Source: Erysipelotrichaceae bacterium (lineage in GTDB: Bacteria; Bacillota_I; Bacilli_A; Erysipelotrichales; Erysipelotrichaceae). From it: a stretch of 11,856 nucleotides of DNA. Position 1 is the stretch's first letter, and every line of letters starts with the position of its first letter. The DNA is taken from the NCBI GenBank assembly GCA_003520745.1, contig DOUE01000044.1, positions 23,542 through 35,397 on the forward strand, in the 5' to 3' direction. The translations under genes were made by a program, and so were the position numbers. The notes below the pieces were generated by a model. That model ran no database searches and was not told where the DNA came from. It saw nothing but the letters and a program-made list of their open reading frames with translations. Shown one piece after another: positions 7,346 to 11,856 of this stretch.

Positions 7346-8122
7346 TCAGCGCAGCAACAAGTCTTCGCCGAACCATTCGACCGAGATGGCGGAACCTGTG
7401 CCGTCTTCGGACATTTCATCGAGGATCTCATCGACTTTGTCGCGCAAGGCTTTGTCTTCGAGTCTGAAACCGATGCCGTAGTTTTCCGAATTGAAGACTT
7501 CATCGGCGACACGGTATCCTTCGGGGTTTTTCGAGACGGCGTAACGGGCGAAGATTTCATCCGCGACGATCGCATCGATCCCGCCGGCTTGAAGATCCAG
7601 GATCGCTTCGGTGATGGTCGTGTACTTCACCATTTCATCCAAGGAAGAGAAGACGGCGTTGCCTTCAAGGGCGGCTTGCCCCGAGCTTTGGATTTCGACG
7701 CCGACTTTCAGTCCGCCTAACTCGGAGATCGCATCGACGGTGGATGAACCCAAGGTCAAGATGACGATCCGATTATCGAAATAAGGCTTGGAGAAGAGGA
7801 TTTCTTTCGCACGGTCTTCCGTGATCGTCAATCCGTTCCAGATCACGTCGATGTTGCCGGAGTTCAATTCCAATACTTTGGCGTCCCAATCGATGATTTG
7901 GAATTCGACGTCGACACCCAGACGTTCTGCGACTTCTTTGGCGATTTCGATGTCGAAGCCGGTGACGGTGCCGTCTTCGGTGAATCCCATCGGAGGATAT
8001 TCGGTATAGCCGACAACCAGTTTGCCTGCCTTTTCAAGGTCGCTCAAGCTGGTGTCTTTCGTTGTGTTGGCGGCGCATGCGCTCAGCATCACCACCAGGA
8101 TCATCGTCAATAATTTTTTCAT
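7346..8122 (-). CDS. Amino acid ABC transporter substrate-binding lipoprotein
   Basis: A 258-aa extracytoplasmic binding protein (SBP_bac_3 family) that captures the amino acid and delivers it to the permease. The N-terminus has two Lys, a hydrophobic stretch and the lipobox L13-S-A-C16, so it is anchored by lipid on Cys16. The mature domain begins L-V-V-G-Y-T-E-Y-P-P-M-G-F and G-F-D-I-E-I-A, then N-G-L-T-I-T-E-D-R-A-K, whose Arg usually binds the ligand carboxylate, and later I-V-A-D-E, whose Asp usually binds the amino group. Both anchors being present supports an amino acid ligand; the side-chain specificity is unknown. ATG 8122 is chosen because it starts the signal peptide; the frame extends upstream to 8263 only through the promoter and the end of the regulator gene. 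It is the first gene of the operon and has a -10/-35 promoter upstream. The Shine-Dalgarno is weak (AGAGAG). Confidence 0.93.
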   Translation of the reverse strand: MKKLLTMILVVMLSACAANTTKDTSLSDLEKAGKLVVGYTEYPPMGFTEDGTVTGFDIEIAKEVAERLGVDVEFQIIDWDAKVLELNSGNIDVIWNGLTITEDRAKEILFSKPYFDNRIVILTLGSSTVDAISELGGLKVGVEIQSSGQAALEGNAVFSSLDEMVKYTTITEAILDLQAGGIDAIVADEIFARYAVSKNPEGYRVADEVFNSENYGIGFRLEDKALRDKVDEILDEMSEDGTGSAISVEWFGEDLLLR

Positions 8123-8152
8123 ACATGTTCTCTCTTTCTCTGTATAGGTGCC

Positions 8153-8181
8153 ATTATACTTTAACACTTTAACAAAGTAAA
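8153..8181 (-). promoter_or_regulatory. Promoter of the amino acid ABC operon with repeats in the spacer
   Basis: On the minus strand: TTTACT (8181-8176), 17-nt spacer, perfect TATAAT (8158-8153). The spacer and box edge contain a tandem repeat GTTAAAGT-GTTAAAGT, and ACTTT-GTT-AAAGT forms a short palindrome overlapping the -35. These could be binding sites for a regulator. Confidence 0.75.
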
Positions 8182-8192
8182 GAGATAAAGCA

Positions 8193-8220
8193 TAAAAAAG
8201 CGAAATTATTTTTTCGCTTT
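8193..8220 (-). terminator. Terminator of the YerC-type gene
   Basis: On the minus strand AAGCGAAA (8219-8212), 6-nt loop AAATAA containing the stop codon, TTTCGCTT (8205-8198), then TTTT. The left arm codes the last Lys-Ala-Lys-Lys. It isolates the regulator from the ABC operon 12 nt before that operon's -35. Confidence 0.75.
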
Positions 8221-8490
8221 CAAAATCATGCTTTTGTATCCGCCGTTGCCGTGTTGCAGACATCGGTTCACGCGTGAGATCGTCGCGCTGCTCATCCGTG
8301 TCTTGTGTTCGATCTGTTCGTAGGTTTCACCCATCATTAAGAGCTTGGCCACTTCCAATCGATCGCGCATATCCGTGATCTCCCCGATCGTGCACAAATC
8401 GTCGAAAAACGCATAGCATTCTTCCACTGTTTCCAGTTTCAAGATCGTTTCAAACAGATCGTCGAATTTTTCATCTTTTCGTATCGTCAT
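8206..8490 (-). CDS. yerC: YerC/YecD-type TrpR-family DNA-binding protein
   Basis: A 94-aa cytosolic helix-turn-helix protein of the TrpR superfamily. The N-terminal half has F-F-D-D-L-C-T-I-G-E-I (28-38) followed by R-L-E-V-A-K-L-L (44-51), both hallmarks of the YerC/YecD group, and the recognition segment G54-E-T-Y-E-Q-I-E ... S-S-A-T-I-S-R-V-N-R-C-L78. The tail Q-H-G-N-G-G-Y is also typical. The group is widespread in Firmicutes, but its target genes and ligand are poorly known; tryptophan binding should not be assumed. It has a good Shine-Dalgarno (AGGTGAT at 8500-8494) and its own terminator, and lies directly upstream of the ABC operon on the same strand and divergent from the membrane-protein gene at 8599. 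That position makes either flanking promoter a candidate target, by inference. Confidence 0.9.
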   Translation of the reverse strand: MTIRKDEKFDDLFETILKLETVEECYAFFDDLCTIGEITDMRDRLEVAKLLMMGETYEQIEHKTRMSSATISRVNRCLQHGNGGYKSMILKAKK

Positions 8491-8508
8491 CGGATCACCT
8501 CTTGCTTC

Positions 8509-8537
8509 AGTATATCAAAGCAGGGGAGAGAAAGGAA
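8509..8537 (-). promoter_or_regulatory. Probable promoter of the YerC-type gene
   Basis: On the minus strand an extended -10 TGATATACT (8517-8509) with a weak -35 TTCCTT (8537-8532) at 17 nt. It leads directly into the AGGTGAT ribosome site. Confidence 0.55.
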
Positions 8538-8549
8538 TCGAAATCGTTC

Positions 8550-8577
8550 TTGATAAAGAACGACCAAGTGATACAAT
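8550..8577 (+). promoter_or_regulatory. Promoter of the HdeD-fusion gene
   Basis: TTGATA (8550-8555), 16-nt spacer, TACAAT (8572-8577), with TG at 8569-8570 giving an extended -10. Leader is short; AGGAAG at 8587-8592 serves as ribosome site. The promoter is back to back with that of the YerC-type gene, with -35 boxes 12 nt apart. Confidence 0.7.
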
Positions 8578-8598
8578 GGTTCAAGAAGGAAGTGGACC

Positions 8599-9888
8599 AT
8601 GCTGAAAGAAAGAATCAAAACGATTTCCGTGCTTCTCTATGGTTTGACATTGATCGTACTTGGCAGCATCCTGCTGATCCGGACGCAATGGATGATCGAC
8701 CTGTTGTATCGGATCAATCTTTTCGCGATCCTCGGCCTTAGCGCTAGCCGCGTGTTGACCGGGATTCTGGAAAAAGACCGGAATAAGCGGACCAATGGCG
8801 TGCTTTACGGTACCTTCATCTTCATCTTGTTTCTCCTAGTGTTGAATTTCCCGATCTTCTTCGGCGCGATGATCCCTTTTCTCTATGGTCTATGGGCTTT
8901 GTTGAGCGCGGTCGTCAAGTTCATCACCTGGTATAACTTCCATGTGGATAAAATCTACAATCGGATCTGGGCGTTTCTGGACGCTTTCATCACGTTCATC
9001 TTCGCGATGCTGCTGATCCTTGATCCCTTACCCGGCGTCCTACGCTTGACCTATGTCGCGAGCGCGTATCTTATGTTCTATGGTAGCATGCAGTTGTTCT
9101 CGGGCATCAATCTTCTCCTCAACGATCTTCTCAAAGACCGCTATAAGATTTTCCTTCATTTCCCCTTACCGATGTTTATCTCCGTCCTTCTTCCTTCACG
9201 CATCTACAAAGACCTCCACAAACCTTCATCGAGAACGATCGATTTCCGTCAGAATGTCGATGATCCGCAAGCGGAGGACGAACTTGAAATCTTCATCCAT
9301 CTTAAGGAAGGGAATAAGGAAGGGTTGGGGCATGTGGATGTCAGTTATCGCGATTTCATCTTTTCCTACGGCCTCCATGATCCTCTGAACCGTCATCTCA
9401 ACGGTACCTACGGCGACGGAGTTCTAATCCAAGCGAATCGGAAACGTTTCATCGAATACTCGATCACGGGGGAGAATAAGACGATCGTCGCCTTCACTTT
9501 GAAACTCAACCTCCAACAGATCAAGCTTATGGAGGAAAGGGTGATCGGTCTGCTGGAACGGACGGAGCCATGGTATCCGCGGTGTTTCATGGATGATTCG
9601 ATCAACGATTATTCATCCCGCATTTATAAAAACACCGGGGCGAAGTTCTACAAATTCACCAACGGGAAGTTCAAAACCTACTTCTTCGCAAGTACGAACT
9701 GCGTCCTGCTGGCCGATCATTTCGTCCAGTTCAAGGGTTTGGAACTCGTTCGACTCAACGGGCTCATCACACCCGGCAGTTATTTCAATTTCCTCAACGA
9801 AGCCTATCAGCGTTCTTCACCGATGGTAACGCGTCGGATTGTGTACGAAAAAATGAAAAAGAATGCAAATAATGCTCCACTAGTGTAA
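8599..9888 (+). CDS. HdeD/DUF308-like membrane domain fused to a putative permuted NlpC/P60-like domain
   Basis: A 429-aa protein of two parts. Residues 1-173 hold six hydrophobic helices (about 8-27, 33-56, 67-88, 89-112, 122-141, 147-173) with the paired-helix look of HdeD/DUF308 membrane proteins. A linker with another hydrophobic patch (184-200) leads to a soluble domain, about 228-415. That domain has G-L-G-H245-V-D-V-S-Y, then Y-G-D-G-V-L-I, and after more than 100 residues S-T-N367-C368-V-L-L-A-D-H, followed by G-L-I-T-P-G-S-Y-F. His first and Asn-Cys later is the order in circularly permuted papain-like enzymes (LRAT and YiiX/DUF830 types) that act on amide or lipid ester bonds. The hydrolase assignment is inference; the helices are seen directly. 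No signal peptide separate from helix 1. It ends with TAA and no terminator, so read-through into the next two genes is possible. Function is not established. Confidence 0.75.
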   Translation: MLKERIKTISVLLYGLTLIVLGSILLIRTQWMIDLLYRINLFAILGLSASRVLTGILEKDRNKRTNGVLYGTFIFILFLLVLNFPIFFGAMIPFLYGLWALLSAVVKFITWYNFHVDKIYNRIWAFLDAFITFIFAMLLILDPLPGVLRLTYVASAYLMFYGSMQLFSGINLLLNDLLKDRYKIFLHFPLPMFISVLLPSRIYKDLHKPSSRTIDFRQNVDDPQAEDELEIFIHLKEGNKEGLGHVDVSYRDFIFSYGLHDPLNRHLNGTYGDGVLIQANRKRFIEYSITGENKTIVAFTLKLNLQQIKLMEERVIGLLERTEPWYPRCFMDDSINDYSSRIYKNTGAKFYKFTNGKFKTYFFASTNCVLLADHFVQFKGLELVRLNGLITPGSYFNFLNEAYQRSSPMVTRRIVYEKMKKNANNAPLV

Positions 9889-9897
9889 CTTTTCATC

Positions 9898-9926
9898 TTG
9901 AAGCCGACTAGTATCGCGTCTATAAT
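9898..9926 (+). promoter_or_regulatory. Promoter of the methyltransferase-GH3 operon
   Basis: TTGAAG (9898-9903), 17-nt spacer, perfect TATAAT (9921-9926). The palindrome ACTAGT occurs in the spacer (9907-9912) and again upstream (9879-9884). Confidence 0.75.
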
Positions 9927-9956
9927 GAACTTACGAGATGGCTGAAGGTGATCGAA

Positions 9957-10511
9957 ATGATGTGGATCGGACTTGGAGCACTGGCATTCGGAATACTCAC
10001 CCTGTTTGACCTTCATAAGATCAAACCCATCCATCCGGTTTTCAATCTCAGTTTCGCCTTGGGTTGCCTCTTGTTGGCGACATCGACCGGAGTGTTGCTT
10101 TTCACCCGACCGATGGAATTCTCGTTTCCGGCTCAGCCTTGGTTTTGGGTGTTGGCGATCGTCGGAGCGGCCGAGATGTTCTATGCATTGTTCTTCGCAC
10201 TACCGTTTGATACCACCTATGTAGAAGGCACTCGCCCCATGAAAGTCGTCGATACCGGACTGTATGCGCTTTGCCGCCATCCCGGTGTCTGGGGGTTCTT
10301 TGCATTCTATCTTTTTGCGTCTTTGGCATCCGGCAGCGGGGATCTGTTGGTCGCTGGGATCGTGTGGACACTCCTCGACGTACTGCATGTCACCATGCAG
10401 GATTTCTGGTTTTTCGAGAAGACGCTTCCTGGGTATGCGGAATACCGCAAATCCACACCGTTCTTGTTTTTCGGGATCAAGCAGATCCGTAATTGCATCC
10501 GTTCGTTTTGA
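9957..10511 (+). CDS. Isoprenylcysteine/phospholipid methyltransferase-like membrane protein
   Basis: A 184-aa integral membrane protein of the ICMT/PEMT group, enzymes that transfer a methyl from S-adenosylmethionine to a lipid-borne carboxyl or amine. Hydrophobic helices are near 1-18, 28-48, 60-82 and a long pair about 110-145. The diagnostic C-terminal half is present: G-L-Y-A-L-C-R107-H108-P109-G-V-W-G, then F-F-E154-K-T-L-P-G-Y-A-E-Y-R-K-S-T-P-F, which together form the cofactor pocket in characterised relatives. Bacteria do not prenylate proteins as eukaryotes do, so the natural substrate is unknown; a lipid or a small carboxylic acid is possible. ATG 9957 is preferred because AAGGTGAT (9943-9950) is 6 nt upstream; GTG 9948 lies inside that site. 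The gene is 14 nt from the GH3-type gene and surely cotranscribed with it. Confidence 0.82.
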   Translation: MMWIGLGALAFGILTLFDLHKIKPIHPVFNLSFALGCLLLATSTGVLLFTRPMEFSFPAQPWFWVLAIVGAAEMFYALFFALPFDTTYVEGTRPMKVVDTGLYALCRHPGVWGFFAFYLFASLASGSGDLLVAGIVWTLLDVLHVTMQDFWFFEKTLPGYAEYRKSTPFLFFGIKQIRNCIRSF

Positions 10512-10525
10512 GAGGGGAAAGCAGC

Positions 10526-11856
10526 ATGAATTTCGACGCAATGCTAAGAAACAAGCAATATGAAGAAATTTGGCAAAAATATTGCAGTTTTTTAGACTTG
10601 TCGCTTTCTCAATACATGACCATTCAACGTAGCCTTCTGATGGAGCAGGTCGAGCTGTTCGCCAATTGCGAACTGGGCTTGAAGATCATGAAGGGTCAGC
10701 GTCCGCGGACCGTCGAAGAATTCAGACGTATGGTTCCGCTGACCAAATATGAAGATTATGCCGAGTTTCTTCTTTCCAAAAACAACAATGTGCTTCCTTC
10801 CAACGCGGTCGTCTGGATCGAGACGACGTGGGAAGGCGGGTTGGCGCCCGTCAAGGTCGCCCCATATACGGAAACCATGATCAATTACCATCGGGAAATC
10901 TGCCTGACCTGTTTCATTTTGGCGTCGAGCACCGAAAAAGGGAAGTTCAACTTGAAGCCAGGGATGAATTTCCTCAACGGAATGGCCCCTCTGCCTTATA
11001 TCACAGGCTTATTGCCCTATACCATCCAAGGTGAATACAGCGTCAATTTCTTTCCTTCGATCGAAGAAGGCAACAAGATGTCGTTTGGACAACGCAATAA
11101 AGAAGGGTTTAGGATGGGCATGGAAAAGGGGATCGACCTTTTCTACGGCTTAAGTAGCGTCATCGTACGGATGGGCGAACAATTCTCCGAAGGGGGGAAG
11201 GGTTCGAAAATCAAGATCATGAACTTCAAACCCGGCATGCTTTATAAATTCGCGAAAGCTAAGATCAATAGTAAGATCAGCCACAAACCGATGCTTCCCA
11301 AAGACGTATTCGATTTGAAAGGCTTTGTTTGTGCCGGGACGGATACGGCCCACTTCAAGAAAAAGATCGAAGACTTCTGGGGGATCAAACCGTTGGAGAT
11401 TTTCGGCGGCACCGAAGCGACCTGCATCGCGTGCGAATCGTGGAGTAAGAACGGATTGATCATGTTCCCCAACGTCTGTTTCTACGAATTCATCCCGATG
11501 GGCGAATTCTACAAGAATCTTGAAGACCCTGAATATCAATGCCGAACGTACTTGATGGATGAAATCAAGGAAGACGAATATTATGAAATCGTCATCACGA
11601 CCCTGAAGGGCGGAGCCTTCGCGCGTTATCGCATCGGGGATATCTTTAAATGCGAGTCCATGTCCCGTCCGGAAGACGGCATCATGCTTCCGCATTTCCG
11701 CTATGTCGACCGTATCGATCCGATCATCGACCTGGCCGGATTCACCCGGATCACCGAAGCTACGATCACGGAAGTGTTGCATCTTTCCCATTTGCACATC
11801 GACCAGTGGTTCGCACGCAAGTCCTATGACAGCGAAAAGCGTCCGTTCATCAACCT
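10526..11856 (+). CDS. GH3-family acyl-adenylating enzyme, 3' end outside window
   Basis: The first 443 codons of a GH3 (auxin-responsive promoter family) protein, a branch of the acyl-adenylate/firefly-luciferase enzymes that join carboxylic acids to amines or amino acids using ATP. The start ATG 10526 has AGAGGGG 8 nt upstream. Visible marks: an R-R-M-V-P-L-T-K-Y-E-D-Y N-terminal segment, F293-G-G-T-E297-A (the adenylate-binding motif), and A366-R-Y-R369-I-G-D372 with the Asp that binds ribose, followed by H-F-R-Y-V-D-R-I-D. The phosphate-binding loop expected near residue 100, normally S-S/T-G-T-S/T-G, reads E99-T-T-W-E-G-G105 here, so the usual Ser-Gly-Thr core is lost. The protein may still be active with a changed loop, or may have altered chemistry. 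Bacterial GH3 substrates are mostly unknown. No signal peptide. The C-terminal domain is cut by the window edge. Confidence 0.82.
   Translation, partial: MNFDAMLRNKQYEEIWQKYCSFLDLSLSQYMTIQRSLLMEQVELFANCELGLKIMKGQRPRTVEEFRRMVPLTKYEDYAEFLLSKNNNVLPSNAVVWIETTWEGGLAPVKVAPYTETMINYHREICLTCFILASSTEKGKFNLKPGMNFLNGMAPLPYITGLLPYTIQGEYSVNFFPSIEEGNKMSFGQRNKEGFRMGMEKGIDLFYGLSSVIVRMGEQFSEGGKGSKIKIMNFKPGMLYKFAKAKINSKISHKPMLPKDVFDLKGFVCAGTDTAHFKKKIEDFWGIKPLEIFGGTEATCIACESWSKNGLIMFPNVCFYEFIPMGEFYKNLEDPEYQCRTYLMDEIKEDEYYEIVITTLKGGAFARYRIGDIFKCESMSRPEDGIMLPHFRYVDRIDPIIDLAGFTRITEATITEVLHLSHLHIDQWFARKSYDSEKRPFIN

Noticed and set aside
6703..7575. Permease frame extended upstream to 7575
   Set aside because: The extra 77 codons overlap the binding-protein gene, are Ser/Lys-rich without a family match, and the HisM-type start is at 7344.
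8206..8490. Naming the regulator TrpR and assuming tryptophan control
   Set aside because: The F-F-D-D-L-C-T-I motif and tail place it in the YerC/YecD branch, and there are no trp genes in the window.
11150..11797. Open frame of 215 codons antisense to the GH3-type gene
   Set aside because: The plus-strand frame carries the GH3 motifs and continues from its start at 10526 to the window edge; the antisense frame has no ribosome site or recognisable motif.

Overview
The window looks like chromosomal DNA from a low-complexity, Firmicutes/Mycoplasmatota-type bacterium (Bacilli or an Acholeplasma/Izemoplasma-like lineage; lineage is inference). Base composition is close to balanced. Strong purine-rich Shine-Dalgarno sites, TATAAT/TACAAT -10 boxes, short T-tailed terminators, and a YerC-type TrpR-family regulator all fit this group. 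UGA is a true stop (it ends gnd, mutY, the solute-binding protein, the ABC ATPase and the methyltransferase) and tryptophan is UGG, so the standard bacterial code is used rather than the Mycoplasma/Spiroplasma code. I see no insertion sequence, CRISPR array, rRNA or tRNA.

Layout, left to right. (1) 1-317: the 3' end of a sugar-transfer-associated ATP-grasp gene, closed by a terminator. (2) 387-818: a 143-aa protein resembling only the N-terminal part of an IS605 OrfB/TnpB transposase, with no RuvC nuclease domain. (3) 879-3792: gnd and zwf, overlapping by 8 nt, which provide the two NADPH-yielding steps of the oxidative pentose phosphate pathway; no lactonase gene lies between them. (4) 3850-4758: a patatin-like phospholipase whose promoter -35 sits inside the zwf terminator. 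(5) 4769-5764, minus strand: mutY (8-oxoG:A repair), convergent with the patatin gene through a shared bidirectional terminator and apparently expressed from a leaderless extended -10 promoter. (6) 5765-6013: a 249-nt gene-free stretch on which I read a minus-strand promoter, several inverted repeats and a strong terminator; this is a candidate small RNA of about 150 nt. (7) 6014-8122, minus strand: a polar amino acid ABC importer in the order binding lipoprotein, permease, ATPase, tightly packed. (8) 8206-8490, minus strand: the YerC-type regulator just upstream, with its own terminator. (9) 8599-9888: a six-helix HdeD/DUF308-like membrane domain fused to a soluble domain with a His...Asn-Cys pattern of a permuted NlpC/P60-like hydrolase. 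(10) 9957-10511 and 10526 to the end: an operon of an isoprenylcysteine/phospholipid-methyltransferase-like membrane enzyme and a GH3-family acyl-adenylating enzyme, the latter running off the window.

Most of the window is ordinary metabolism, repair and transport. The parts least explained by known biology are the RuvC-less TnpB-like protein, the candidate small RNA with C-rich loops beside mutY, the HdeD/permuted-hydrolase fusion, and the methyltransferase-GH3 pair in which the GH3 protein has lost the usual phosphate-binding loop sequence. Everything here was read by eye; no homology search, structure prediction or folding program was run.
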